Shown: piece after piece, positions 1 through 8,478 of the stretch
How the letters are laid out: the number at the start of each line of letters is the position of its first letter
Position numbering within the stretch: position 1 is the first letter of the stretch
Origin: UBA993 sp964485855
GTDB taxonomy: Bacteria > Bacillota > Dethiobacteria > DTU022
Length of the DNA: 48,582 nucleotides
Direction: 5' to 3'
Assembly: GCA_964485855.1 (NCBI GenBank)
Contig: CAZAKI010000014.1
Location: 1-48,582, forward strand
The notes under the pieces: generated by a model
Told to the model about the DNA's origin: nothing
The model's database searches: none
What the model saw: the letters and a program-made list of their open reading frames with translations, nothing else
Made by a program: the position numbers and the translations under genes

Positions 1-17
1 ATCACATCATCACCTAT

Positions 18-40
18 TATAATCAGTTTTCAATTGAAAA
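18..40 (+). promoter_or_regulatory. Possible promoter -10 with adjacent palindrome
   Basis: A TATAAT hexamer lies at 18-23; its -35 would fall at or before the window edge. A perfect 14-bp palindrome (TTTTCAATTGAAAA) follows at 27-40, where an operator could overlap the transcript start. The rest of 1-184 shows no gene. No convincing sigma-54 -24/-12 element is seen. This is a weak inference from motifs only. Confidence 0.25.
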
Positions 41-184
41 ACAATAATTAGTAATGACAGCCGCTTTACACTTTAGTCAGTATAAACCCGATGTGTCCCG
101 GATAGCGAAAAAAGAAACAAATTAGGCAGGATTTCTTCTAATATTTACGAATATTCTAAGGTAAAGCAGGAAGGAGTTTTTCTT

Positions 185-1873
185 TTGATCAAAGCAGCTT
201 TAGTTGTTAAGGGCAAGCAGGCTCCAAAACTGTTTCATTTCCTGCAGCAGTGTTCAGGTCTTAAGCTTGTTGCCCTGGCCTGTCCGGATGGATCAATCAA
301 TTGGCTGTCGGATCAGGAGAAAAAAAATTATTTTATCACCGCCGATCTTAATAAGATCGCGGCGCTAAGAGAAATTGACACCATTATTGACGGAACTGGA
401 GATCCCCAGGTTACTGATTATTTAGAACAAAAGGTAAGTAATGGTCTGGTCATTGAACGGATAGCCAGTAATTCAGTTCTCAGTGCGATTATTAATTCAC
501 AGGAACAGGTAGCTGAAACAAGATTACTCAGAGGTGAACTGTTCGCCGTGCTCAATGCGGTCCAAGATGCGGTAGAAATTGTTGATGCCAAAGGCATAGT
601 AAAGTATGTTAATCCAGCTTTTAGTCGAGTAACCGGCATTCCTGAGAAAAAGAGAGTCAACCGCTCAATTTTTGAAGTATCACCACACGGAGCACTAGCC
701 CAGGCCTTAATTCAGCAGAAACCGATTACCGGTTATCGTACTTATGTTGGCGGTTCAGAGGCGGATGTTATATCAAACGCTTCACCTATTTTTATAGATG
801 GTGAACTAATGGGAGCAGTTGTCGTTTTTCAGCCGGTCGGAGATATTCTCAAACTAATGGATGAGCTCAAGCATAGCAATGCAATTATTGATAATTTGTA
901 TGCCCAAATCGATCAAATCTCTGGCTCACAATGCAGTTTTGAAATGCTGATCGGCCAGAGTAATATATTTTGTTCTGCTGTTGATAAGGCGCGCAAAGCA
1001 GCTCGCAGCGATTCGGTTTTGCTATTAACCGGGGAAAGCGGAACGGGAAAGAGCCTTTTTGCCCGCGCGATTCATAGTGGTAGCTCAAGAAAAAAACGTC
1101 CACTAATAGTATTTGATTGTGCGGCGATTCCTGATTCACTCCAGGAGATTGAATTACTTGGCTGTGAAAAAGGGGCTATGCCGGGGATCTTACGTACCAG
1201 ACTGGGTAAAATGGAACTGGCCGAAGGCAGTACCCTGTTTATCAAAGAGATCAATTCGCTAAATCCTTATTTGCAGAAACAGCTCCTGAAAGTGATTGAA
1301 GAAGAATCTTTTGTTAGGATCGGGGGGGAGCAGCCGATTCCAATTGATCTTCGAATCATTGCATCAGCTGGAGAAAATCTTCTGGATGCTTCGTACAAAG
1401 GCTACTTTCGGGAAGAATTATATCGCAAACTCAGTCTGGTATCGATTGATTTGCCTCCCCTGCGGAAACGAACTGAAGATATCCCACAGTTGGCAGAATC
1501 ACTGATTGACCTTTTGAACCGTAAACTGGGGCGGAAAGTAAACAACATATCCCCCCGGGCCATGCAGGAACTGATGGCTTATGACTGGCCCGGGAATATT
1601 AGTGAATTAAAAAGTGCCATCGAACGATCGATGATCGAAGCAGACGGTCCGATTATTGAGTACCACCATCTGATGCCTTACATTGGACGACTTGGTATAC
1701 TTGAACCGTCATCTTTTGAAGAAATTCTCCCGTTGGATAAGATGGAAGAAAAAATGCTTAAGTTAGCCCTGACCAGGTATGGTGAAAGTCTTGAAGGAAA
1801 GAAAAAGGCGGCACAGGCTCTGAATATTTCACTGGCTACCTTGTATAATAAATTAAAAAGATACAGCAATTGA
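185..1873 (+). CDS. PAS-AAA+-Fis transcriptional regulator, sigma-54-activator-like but degenerate
   Basis: This 562-residue regulator probably controls the methylmalonyl-CoA operon that starts 30 bp downstream. The TTG start at 185 is supported by AAGGAG at 171-176. Residues 1-100 look like a Rossmann-type sensor module (IDTIIDGTGDP near 64-73). A PAS domain spans about 115-220, a short helical linker follows, the AAA+ ATPase spans about 255-490, and a Fis-type helix-turn-helix ends the protein (538-560). Walker A is intact (GESGTGKS, 283-290) and the arginine-finger region FREELY (408-413) is kept. The sigma-54 contact loop GAFTGA reads GAMPGI (330-335), and the Walker B LFxDE reads LFIKE with Lys354 in place of Asp. 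It may therefore be a TyrR-like regulator acting without sigma-54, or a weak ATPase. A PAS-type regulator (mmcZ) is also associated with the mmc cluster of Pelotomaculum. The domain call is firm; target and mechanism are inferred. Confidence 0.85.
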   Translation: MIKAALVVKGKQAPKLFHFLQQCSGLKLVALACPDGSINWLSDQEKKNYFITADLNKIAALREIDTIIDGTGDPQVTDYLEQKVSNGLVIERIASNSVLSAIINSQEQVAETRLLRGELFAVLNAVQDAVEIVDAKGIVKYVNPAFSRVTGIPEKKRVNRSIFEVSPHGALAQALIQQKPITGYRTYVGGSEADVISNASPIFIDGELMGAVVVFQPVGDILKLMDELKHSNAIIDNLYAQIDQISGSQCSFEMLIGQSNIFCSAVDKARKAARSDSVLLLTGESGTGKSLFARAIHSGSSRKKRPLIVFDCAAIPDSLQEIELLGCEKGAMPGILRTRLGKMELAEGSTLFIKEINSLNPYLQKQLLKVIEEESFVRIGGEQPIPIDLRIIASAGENLLDASYKGYFREELYRKLSLVSIDLPPLRKRTEDIPQLAESLIDLLNRKLGRKVNNISPRAMQELMAYDWPGNISELKSAIERSMIEADGPIIEYHHLMPYIGRLGILEPSSFEEILPLDKMEEKMLKLALTRYGESLEGKKKAAQALNISLATLYNKLKRYSN

Positions 1874-1903
1874 ATTGTTAATATCCGGAATGGAGGCAGA
1901 AAG

Positions 1904-3013
1904 ATGAAGCTTTATGAGTATCTGGGGAAAGAGCTGTTTAGAGATTACGGTATTCCCGTGCCCCGCGGGAAGGTGGTATCGAGCCCGGAGGAGGCAGCTG
2001 CAGCTGCCGAAGGTCTGGCTGATGTCGTGATCAAATCGCAGGTTTTAAGCGGCAAAAGAGGCAAAGCCGGGGGAATTTCTTTTGCTTCAAGTCCAGCTGA
2101 AGCTAAAACGGAAGCTGAAAGAATTCTAAAGATGGAATTGAATGGGTTGGTAGTGGATAAACTTTTAGTTGAAGAGAAACTGAGTATCGAGCAGGAGTTG
2201 TACTTAGCGATTACAGTAGATGGTTCTGCCCGCTGTCCGGTAGTATTAGCCTCTCTAGACGGGGGTATGGATGTAGAGGAAGTTGCGGAAGAGAGAATGA
2301 TCAAGTGGCCGATTGATATTTCAATTGGCATGCAGAGTTACATGGTGCGTGAAATTTGTCGCCAACTGGGAATAAGTGGTAACCTACAGAAGGAATTTAT
2401 CTCCTTTCTACCGAAATTGTATCGACTTTTTCGCGCGCTTGACGCAGAGCTGGCTGAAATCAATCCTTTGGCGGTTACTCCTGACGGTCTGGTGGCGGCG
2501 GATGCCAAAGTGACCATTGACGATGATGCCCTCTATCGCCATTCGTCTCTACCGAAGATAAAAGAAAAAACTGCCCTTGAATTGAAAGCCGAAGAATTAG
2601 ATCTCGCTTATGTTGAACTTGATGGTAATATCGCTATCATGGCAAACGGGGCGGGCATAACTATGGCGACACTTGATATTGTCCAGCACTATGGCGGAGC
2701 GCCGGCTAATTTCCTTGACTTCGGGGGTGGAGCTGATGTTGAGAGGACAGCCCAGGCTCTTGAACTGCTGTTAGGAACAAATCCCAAAGTGCTCTTGATT
2801 AATATTTTTGGTGGTATTACCCGCTGTGATGTTGTTGCTGAAGCTTTTGTCCAGGTTAAAGAAAGCCGGGGCATTGATTTACCGGTTTCCTTCCGTCTGG
2901 TTGGCACCAATGAAACTGAAGGAAGAGATATCCTGGCAAAAGTGGGGATCAAAGCTTTCACGACAATGGATGAAGCAGTACGCCACGCTGTGGAGCTTAC
3001 CGGGGCTGCTTAA
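1904..3013 (+). CDS. sucC: Succinyl-CoA synthetase beta subunit (ATP-grasp)
   Basis: The beta subunit of succinate-CoA ligase interconverts succinyl-CoA + NDP + Pi with succinate + NTP + CoA. The 369-residue protein starts at an ATG behind GGAGG. The ATP-grasp part covers about 1-230, with the family N-terminal pattern (MKLYEYLGKELFRDYGIPVP) and the metal-site region AEINPLAV. The C-terminal CoA-ligase domain carries NFLDFGGGA and NIFGGITRCD, typical of SucC. It is slightly shorter than the usual length of about 385 residues. It is paired with the alpha subunit downstream (81-bp gap). In propionate-metabolising clostridia this enzyme links succinate to the methylmalonyl-CoA branch. ADP or GDP preference cannot be read from the sequence. 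Confidence 0.93.
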   Translation: MKLYEYLGKELFRDYGIPVPRGKVVSSPEEAAAAAEGLADVVIKSQVLSGKRGKAGGISFASSPAEAKTEAERILKMELNGLVVDKLLVEEKLSIEQELYLAITVDGSARCPVVLASLDGGMDVEEVAEERMIKWPIDISIGMQSYMVREICRQLGISGNLQKEFISFLPKLYRLFRALDAELAEINPLAVTPDGLVAADAKVTIDDDALYRHSSLPKIKEKTALELKAEELDLAYVELDGNIAIMANGAGITMATLDIVQHYGGAPANFLDFGGGADVERTAQALELLLGTNPKVLLINIFGGITRCDVVAEAFVQVKESRGIDLPVSFRLVGTNETEGRDILAKVGIKAFTTMDEAVRHAVELTGAA

Positions 3014-3094
3014 GGCATCATTTTTGATGGTAGCAGCCTGTTACGATAGTTAGGTGGCAAAATAAGCGGATGATATGTCGGAGAGGAGTTAAGG

Positions 3095-3961
3095 ATGGCA
3101 ATTTATGTAAATGAAAAAACCCGGGTCCTTGTGCAAGGAATCACCGGAAAACAAGGATCCTTTCATACCGGGCAGATGCTGGCTTACGGTACGCAGATTG
3201 TCGGCGGAGTCTCACCGGGTAAAGGTGGACAAAAAGTTGAAGGAGTTCCTGTATTTGATACGGTCTTTGCAGCGATGGAGAAAGAACCTGCCGAAGCGGC
3301 CATACTTTTTATCCCGGCTCCCTTTGCCCGAGATGCTGCTTTAGAGGCTCTTGATGCAGGTTTAAAACTAGTAGTATTAATTCCCGAGCATATTCCCTTG
3401 CATGATGCAATGGAGATTATGGCTTATGCCAAAGCTAAGAACGCAGTGGTTGTCGGCCCTAATACTTTTGGCCTTGTTTCTTCGGGCCGCTCAAAAATTG
3501 GTATCATGCCCAACCGCTATTTTATACCCGGTCCGGTAGGAGTGGTATCACGCAGTGGAACCCTTTGCTATGAGATAGTGGGCCATCTTACTACTGGTGA
3601 AATAGGCACTACAACAGTTGTAGGTTTAGGCGGAGATAGGGTAGTCGGATTACATTTTATTGATGTTCTCAGCCAATTTGAAGCAGACCCTGACACCAAA
3701 GCAATTGTTTTAGTCGGTGAAATTGGTGGCAGCGCTGAAGAAGAGGCTTCGGCTTTCATTAAAAAATCAGTTAGTAAGCCGGTTATTGCTTATCTGGCCG
3801 GTAAAAGTGCCCCTCCGGGTAAAAGAATGGGACATGCCGGTGCGATTATTGAAAGAGGCCGGGGAACTTTTGCCAGCAAGGTAAAGGCGCTGTCTGCCGC
3901 CGGGGTTAAAGTGGCTGCTTTACCAAATGAGGTTGCTACGATGGTTAAAGAAGTTCTTTAG
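3095..3961 (+). CDS. sucD: Succinyl-CoA synthetase alpha subunit
   Basis: The alpha subunit holds the CoA-binding Rossmann domain and the phosphohistidine. This 288-residue protein has normal length for SucD. The N-terminal GITGKQGSFHTGQML pattern and GPNTFGLVSSG (121-131) are family motifs. The phosphorylated His is His247 in the KRMGHAGAI stretch. The start ATG is preceded by GAGAGGAG. It follows sucC in the same operon and precedes methylmalonyl-CoA mutase, which matches the succinate to methylmalonyl-CoA order of the pathway. No anomalies seen. Confidence 0.95.
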   Translation: MAIYVNEKTRVLVQGITGKQGSFHTGQMLAYGTQIVGGVSPGKGGQKVEGVPVFDTVFAAMEKEPAEAAILFIPAPFARDAALEALDAGLKLVVLIPEHIPLHDAMEIMAYAKAKNAVVVGPNTFGLVSSGRSKIGIMPNRYFIPGPVGVVSRSGTLCYEIVGHLTTGEIGTTTVVGLGGDRVVGLHFIDVLSQFEADPDTKAIVLVGEIGGSAEEEASAFIKKSVSKPVIAYLAGKSAPPGKRMGHAGAIIERGRGTFASKVKALSAAGVKVAALPNEVATMVKEVL

Positions 3962-3994
3962 GTTTACTAAACCGGAAAGGAGGCTATAGCCCTT

Positions 3995-5668
3995 ATGGCT
4001 GATCAAAACAAGATAGCAGAACTGGTTGAAGCAAAAAAAACGTGGCTGGATAAAACTAAGAAAGCTCTTGAAAAATATCCCGAGCGTAAAGATTTTAAAA
4101 CAGATTCCGGGTACGAATTAGAGCAGGTTTATGACATTCTAGATCAAGAGTCTTTTAATTATCTGGAACAGCTCAATTGGCCCGGTGAGTATCCCTATAC
4201 CAGGGGCATCCAGCCGACAATGTATCGGGGGCGCCTTTGGACAATGAGGCAATACGCTGGTTTCGGCAGTGCTGAAGAAACCAATGAAAGGTTCAGGTAT
4301 CTTTTGGAACAGGGACAAACCGGTCTCAGTGTTGCTTTTGATCTACCGACCCAAATTGGCTATGATTCAGATCACCCCCTGGCCCGCGGTGAAGTTGGTA
4401 AAGTAGGAGTTGCCATCGATACTCTGGCTGATATGGAAATATTGATGGATAAGATACCTCTAGACAAGGTGAGCACCTCCATGACCATCAACTCTCCGGC
4501 TGCGGTATTACTGGCCATGTATATGGTAGTTGCCGAAAAACAGGGTATCGGTATGGATAAGATTAACGGGACGATCCAAAATGATATTTTGAAGGAATAT
4601 GTTGCCCGCGGCACCTATATTTTCCCTCCCCGCGAGTCGATGCGGATCATTGTAGATATCTTTGCCTATGCCGGTAAAGCCATTCCCTCCTGGAATACAA
4701 TCAGTATCAGCGGATATCATATTCGCGAAGCCGGTTCAACAGCCGTTCAGGAGGTTGCCTTTACACTCAGTAATGCCATTGCCTATGTCGAGGCAGCAGT
4801 GCAGGCCGGACTGGAAGTTGATCAGTTTGCGCCCAGACTTTCCTTTTTCTTTAATGCCCACTCTAACTTTTTTGAAGAGATTGCTAAATTCAGGGCGGCC
4901 AGGAGAATCTGGGCCCGCATCATGAAAGAACGATTCGGGGCAAAAAATCCGCGTTCATTGATGTTGCGTTTCCACACTCAGACGGCCGGGTCTACCCTTA
5001 CTGCTCAACAGCCCGATGTAAACCTGATGAGGGTGGCTTTTCAGGCTTTGAGCGCTGTCCTTGGAGGAACTCAGTCACTGCATACTAATTCACGGGACGA
5101 AGCGCTTGCTTTGCCCAGTGAGCATTCTGTCCTTTTAGCCCTGCGCACCCAGCAGGTTATCGGTTACGAAATAGGGGTGACCGACACGGTTGATCCGCTT
5201 GGTGGCGCTTATTTTATTGAAAAATTAACTGATCAGGTTGAAGCCGAGGTATTAAGCTATATTGAACGGATTGATGATCTCGGCGGCGCGGTCGAAGCAA
5301 TTGAAAAGGGGTTTATTCAGAAAGAGATTCAGGCCAGCGCTTATAGCTATCAGAAAGAAGTCGAATCCGAGGAGCGCATAGTAGTTGGAGTTAACCAGTT
5401 TACGGTTAGCGGAGAACAGCCAATTGACCTGCTTAAAATGGATCCGGCAACCAGTCAGCGTCAGATTGAAAGACTAAAGGAAGTTAAATTGAGCCGTAAC
5501 CAGGGCAAGGTTGCAGAAACACTACAGGAGCTGCGTAAAGCTGCCCAGGGTAGTGATAACCTGATGCCGCCGATCCTGGAGGCGGTTAAAGCCTATGCAT
5601 CCCTTGGTGAAATTTGTGGGGTTCTGCGTGATGTTTTTGGTGAGTACCAACAGCAGATAACAATATAA
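3995..5668 (+). CDS. mutB: Methylmalonyl-CoA mutase, large (catalytic) subunit
   Basis: Catalyses the adenosylcobalamin-dependent rearrangement between succinyl-CoA and methylmalonyl-CoA. The 557-residue TIM-barrel subunit lacks the B12-binding domain, which is encoded separately just downstream. The substrate motif TRGIQPTMYRGRLWTMRQYAGF is present (69-90). Two positions separate methylmalonyl-CoA from isobutyryl-CoA mutases: Tyr in RQYAGF (Tyr87 here; Phe in IcmA) and Arg in VARGTY (Arg205 here; Gln in IcmA). Both are the methylmalonyl type, although the overall sequence (TRGIQ, FRAARRIWAR, RFHTQTAG, GEICGVLRDVFG) also resembles IcmA, which shares the same split architecture. The RBS is AAAGGAGG. 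Pathway direction (propionate oxidation or formation) is not fixed by the sequence. Confidence 0.93.
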   Translation: MADQNKIAELVEAKKTWLDKTKKALEKYPERKDFKTDSGYELEQVYDILDQESFNYLEQLNWPGEYPYTRGIQPTMYRGRLWTMRQYAGFGSAEETNERFRYLLEQGQTGLSVAFDLPTQIGYDSDHPLARGEVGKVGVAIDTLADMEILMDKIPLDKVSTSMTINSPAAVLLAMYMVVAEKQGIGMDKINGTIQNDILKEYVARGTYIFPPRESMRIIVDIFAYAGKAIPSWNTISISGYHIREAGSTAVQEVAFTLSNAIAYVEAAVQAGLEVDQFAPRLSFFFNAHSNFFEEIAKFRAARRIWARIMKERFGAKNPRSLMLRFHTQTAGSTLTAQQPDVNLMRVAFQALSAVLGGTQSLHTNSRDEALALPSEHSVLLALRTQQVIGYEIGVTDTVDPLGGAYFIEKLTDQVEAEVLSYIERIDDLGGAVEAIEKGFIQKEIQASAYSYQKEVESEERIVVGVNQFTVSGEQPIDLLKMDPATSQRQIERLKEVKLSRNQGKVAETLQELRKAAQGSDNLMPPILEAVKAYASLGEICGVLRDVFGEYQQQITI

Positions 5669-5703
5669 AGACAGGGGATTTGATCAGTAAAGGAGGTATT
5701 TCG

Positions 5704-6102
5704 ATGGCTGATAAACCAATCCGGGTGCTTGTCGGAAAAGTTGGCCTTGACGGACACGACCGTGGAGCAAAAGTGGTGGCCCAGGCTCTGCGCGACGCAG
5801 GGATGGAGGTTGTCTATACCGGTTTAAGGCAAACACCGGAACAGATAGTTGAAACTGCTTTACAGGAAGATGTTCAGGTCATTGGGTTAAGTATTCTCTC
5901 TGGGGCGCATATGCAGTTATTGCCTCCGGTTGTCGATATGCTGCGTGAACAGGACAGCAGTGATATAATAGTCGTCGTTGGCGGAATTATCCCCAGGGAA
6001 GATATCCTTTACCTGAAGGAACACGGAGTAGCTGAAGTTTTCACTCCGGGTTCTTCAACCGGGGATATCGTCAGTTTTATAAAAAGTAAGCTGGCGCAAT
6101 AA
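5704..6102 (+). CDS. Methylmalonyl-CoA mutase, small cobalamin-binding subunit
   Basis: A 132-residue B12-binding domain protein that completes the split mutase. The start is set at ATG 5704 because AAGGAGGT lies at 5690-5697, six bases upstream; a TTG at 5680 in the same frame would put the ribosome site inside the gene. The motif DGHDRG supplies the lower cobalt ligand His18. VVVGGIIP and the VFTPG turn are typical of the C-terminal half of the fold. The gap to the large subunit is 35 bp. Function follows directly from the pairing. Confidence 0.94.
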   Translation: MADKPIRVLVGKVGLDGHDRGAKVVAQALRDAGMEVVYTGLRQTPEQIVETALQEDVQVIGLSILSGAHMQLLPPVVDMLREQDSSDIIVVVGGIIPREDILYLKEHGVAEVFTPGSSTGDIVSFIKSKLAQ

Positions 6103-6122
6103 TTTAGACGGGAGCGATAGCC

Positions 6123-6521
6123 GTGTTCGAAAAAATTGATCATATTGGAATTGCGGTTGCCAGTTTGGATGAAGCTCTGAAATTTTATCGAGATCAGCTC
6201 GGGCTTGATTTCAAAGGCACAGAAGTGGTAAATGAACAAAAAGTAAAAGTAGCATTTTTCCCGGTAGGAGAAAGCAAGCTTGAGCTGCTTGAATCTACTG
6301 ATCCTGATGGACCAGTTGGCAAGTTCATTGCCAAGAAAGGCGAGGGGATTCATCATCTCTCATTCCGGGTTAGTAATATTGAAGAGAAGCTTCAGCAGCT
6401 GCAAGAAAGCGGCGTCTCATTGATTGACGAAAAACCACGATTTGGCGCCGGTGGAGCGAAAATTGCATTTCTGCATCCAAAATCAACCGGGGGAATTCTC
6501 ATTGAACTTTGTGAACGGTAA
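6123..6521 (+). CDS. mce: Methylmalonyl-CoA epimerase
   Basis: Interconverts (R)- and (S)-methylmalonyl-CoA, linking the mutase to the carboxyltransferase. The 132-residue protein is a single glyoxalase/VOC-fold unit with two beta-alpha-beta-beta-beta modules. Likely metal ligands are His7 (DHIGIAV), His78 (GIHHLSFRV) and Glu129 (ILIELCE). The length fits the family. The GTG start follows GGGAG at about 6111-6115. The gene lies 20 bp after the B12 subunit, in pathway order. VOC proteins are diverse, but context makes this assignment strong. Confidence 0.94.
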   Translation: MFEKIDHIGIAVASLDEALKFYRDQLGLDFKGTEVVNEQKVKVAFFPVGESKLELLESTDPDGPVGKFIAKKGEGIHHLSFRVSNIEEKLQQLQESGVSLIDEKPRFGAGGAKIAFLHPKSTGGILIELCER

Positions 6522-6560
6522 TATCTATTTAAGAATGAAGAAGAAAGCGGGGAAGGCATC

Positions 6561-8102
6561 ATGAAAGAAAAATTGGACCACCTGTCTGCAAGGCGAGATA
6601 AAACCCTGTCTGGCGGTGGAGAAAAAAAGATAAAAGATCAACATGAAAAGGGCAAGCAAACTGCCAGGGAACGGCTGACAGGTTTACTGGATGAGAACAG
6701 CTTTGTAGAAATTGGCACTTTTGCCCAAACCGGCTTGGAGGATGCAAGCTCTTTGGATTATCCCAACCCCGGGGAAGGGGTGGTTACCGGATATGGCACG
6801 ATTGATGGGCGCAAGGTGTTTGTCTTTGCCCAGGATTTTACAGTAGCCGGAGGCTCGCTCGGTGAAGTTCATGCTGAAAAGATCTGCCGTGTTCTGGATC
6901 TGGCGGCCCAAAATGGTGCCCCGGTAATTGGGTTAAATGATTCGGGCGGTGCGCGCATTCAGGAGGGTGTTTATTCACTAAATGGTTTTGGTTCAATTTT
7001 TTACCGCAATACCCTTTGCTCAGGTGTTATCCCGCAGCTTTCGGTTATTATGGGGCCATGTGCCGGGGGTGCGGTTTACTCGCCGGCTATTACCGACTTT
7101 GTTTTTATGGTTAGCAAAATAGGCAATATGTTTATTACCGGACCGCAGGTGATTAAAGCTGTAACAGGGGAAGAAGTTACCGCAGAAGAACTCGGTGGGG
7201 CCGCCACTCATAACCAGACCAGTGGAGTTGCCCATTTTTATGCCGAGGCAGAAGCTGAATGTTTTACTCAGATTCGCAGACTTTTAAGCTTTTTGCCCTC
7301 AAATAATATTGATAACCCACCCTGGGTTGAATCCCTTGAGCCAGAACTAAACCAGGAAGAACTTGCTACAATTATGCCGGAAAATCCTAATCGGTCTTAT
7401 GATGTTCGTGATATTATTAAACGTGTTGTTGATGGCAGCGATCTGATGGAAGTTCACCAGGGTTATGCCCAGAATGCAGTTGTTGGTTTTGCCCATCTGG
7501 GAGGACAACCGGTTGGCATCATTGCCAACCAACCACTGGTTAAAGCCGGTTGTCTTGATGTCAATTCATCTGATAAAATCGCCCGCTTTGTTCGCTTCTG
7601 TGATTGTTTTAACTTACCCCTGATTACTTTTGTTGATGTTCCCGGTTATTTACCGGGTGTTGAACAAGAATGGGGCGGGATTATCAGGCATGGAGCAAAA
7701 TTACTTTATGCTTATTCAGAAGCCACAGTCCCTCAGATCTCGGTAATATTACGTAAAGCCTATGGCGGTGCGTATATTGCTATGAATTCCCGCTCTTTGG
7801 GTGCAGATGTTTGTCTTGCCTGGCCAACAGCTGAAATTGCCGTGATGGGACCCGAAGGGGCAGTGAATATTGTAAACCGGCGTGACATCGAGGCAGCAGC
7901 AGATCAGTCTGCAAAAAGACAGGAATTAGTTAGTCAGTATCGCGATAAATATGCTAATCCCTATATTGCAGCTGCCCGTGGCTGGATTGATGATGTTATC
8001 GATCCCAGGGAAACTCGCGCATACCTACTGCGCAGCCTGGAGATGGTTGAAAATAAACGTGAGCAGCGTTTAATGCGCAAACATGGCAATATACCGCTTT
8101 AA
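6561..8102 (+). CDS. mmdA: Biotin-dependent carboxyltransferase: methylmalonyl-CoA decarboxylase alpha / propionyl-CoA carboxylase beta
   Basis: The 513-residue carboxyltransferase moves CO2 between methylmalonyl-CoA and biotin. N- and C-terminal crotonase-fold halves are visible, with NDSGGARIQEGV and GPCAGGAVYSPA in the first half and the oxyanion region RKAYGGAYIAM in the second; the tail ...LMRKHGNIPL is typical. The family covers the alpha subunit of Na+-pumping methylmalonyl-CoA decarboxylase, the 12S subunit of transcarboxylase and the beta chain of propionyl-CoA carboxylase. No biotin carrier, membrane beta subunit or biotin carboxylase gene lies here, so the partner cannot be chosen. 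Last gene of the operon; no terminator is visible before the argG promoter 15 bp later. Confidence 0.92.
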   Translation: MKEKLDHLSARRDKTLSGGGEKKIKDQHEKGKQTARERLTGLLDENSFVEIGTFAQTGLEDASSLDYPNPGEGVVTGYGTIDGRKVFVFAQDFTVAGGSLGEVHAEKICRVLDLAAQNGAPVIGLNDSGGARIQEGVYSLNGFGSIFYRNTLCSGVIPQLSVIMGPCAGGAVYSPAITDFVFMVSKIGNMFITGPQVIKAVTGEEVTAEELGGAATHNQTSGVAHFYAEAEAECFTQIRRLLSFLPSNNIDNPPWVESLEPELNQEELATIMPENPNRSYDVRDIIKRVVDGSDLMEVHQGYAQNAVVGFAHLGGQPVGIIANQPLVKAGCLDVNSSDKIARFVRFCDCFNLPLITFVDVPGYLPGVEQEWGGIIRHGAKLLYAYSEATVPQISVILRKAYGGAYIAMNSRSLGADVCLAWPTAEIAVMGPEGAVNIVNRRDIEAAADQSAKRQELVSQYRDKYANPYIAAARGWIDDVIDPRETRAYLLRSLEMVENKREQRLMRKHGNIPL

Positions 8103-8117
8103 TTGAAAAAATTGTCC

Positions 8118-8147
8118 TTGACATTTTTTTAGGGTTTGTTGTAGAAT
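8118..8147 (+). promoter_or_regulatory. Promoter of the argGH T-box leader
   Basis: TTGACA at 8118-8123 and TAGAAT at 8142-8147 are separated by 18 bp. Transcription would start near 8154, at the 5' end of the T-box. The promoter begins only 15 bp after the mmdA stop. Confidence 0.75.
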
Positions 8148-8153
8148 CTTAAC

Positions 8154-8430
8154 CAATATTAAAAGCTGATGAAGGGGAGAGTAATTGTCAGGCTGAGGCT
8201 TAAGCGAGCCGGAGTTGGTGTAAGTCCGGACCAGAAGCTGGCAACGAAGCGCACCCTGGAGGTGGCAGCTGAACGGGGCATTTAACCGCCAGGTAGGCTG
8301 TTCCGGTTTTATACCGTTATCAAGGCCGTTTTTCGTGAAAACGGTTTAAGTGGTTCGACAATGATTTTGTCGATCAATAAGGGTGGTACCGCGAGCCTCT
8401 CGTCCTTTAGATGGACTAGAGGCTTTTCTA
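8154..8430 (+). promoter_or_regulatory. T-box leader, arginine specifier (CGC)
   Basis: A tRNA-sensing leader upstream of argG. Stem I base pairs AGCTG near 8164 with CAGCT near 8267; the specifier loop has AGAGTAA on its 5' side. TTGTCAG pairs with CTGGCAA above the loop. The apical part (GCCGGAGTTGGTGTAAG) matches the conserved distal loop. The 3' side of the loop reads GAAG-CGC-ACCC, giving CGC (Arg) at 8250-8252 followed by the usual purine. Hairpins CCGTTTT/AAAACGG (about 8323-8346) and CGACAA/TTTGTCG (about 8357-8372) follow. The T-box sequence AGGGTGGTACCGCG is at 8380-8393. The terminator stem AGCCTCT/AGAGGCT spans 8394-8424, with a T-rich tail. Uncharged tRNA-Arg should favour the antiterminator and turn on argGH. 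Confidence 0.93.
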
Positions 8431-8478
8431 TTTGTTTTTTGCCTGAGTCTAACAATGTAAATGAGGAGGATAATATTT

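Noticed and set aside
100..184. Sigma-54 -24/-12 promoter before the AAA+ regulator
   Set aside because: GGCAGG at about 125-130 lacks the matching GC element at the right distance.
885..1254. Minus-strand frames of 60-84 residues within the regulator gene
   Set aside because: They lie opposite conserved AAA+ motifs and have no ribosome sites; similar shadow frames elsewhere were dropped for the same reason.
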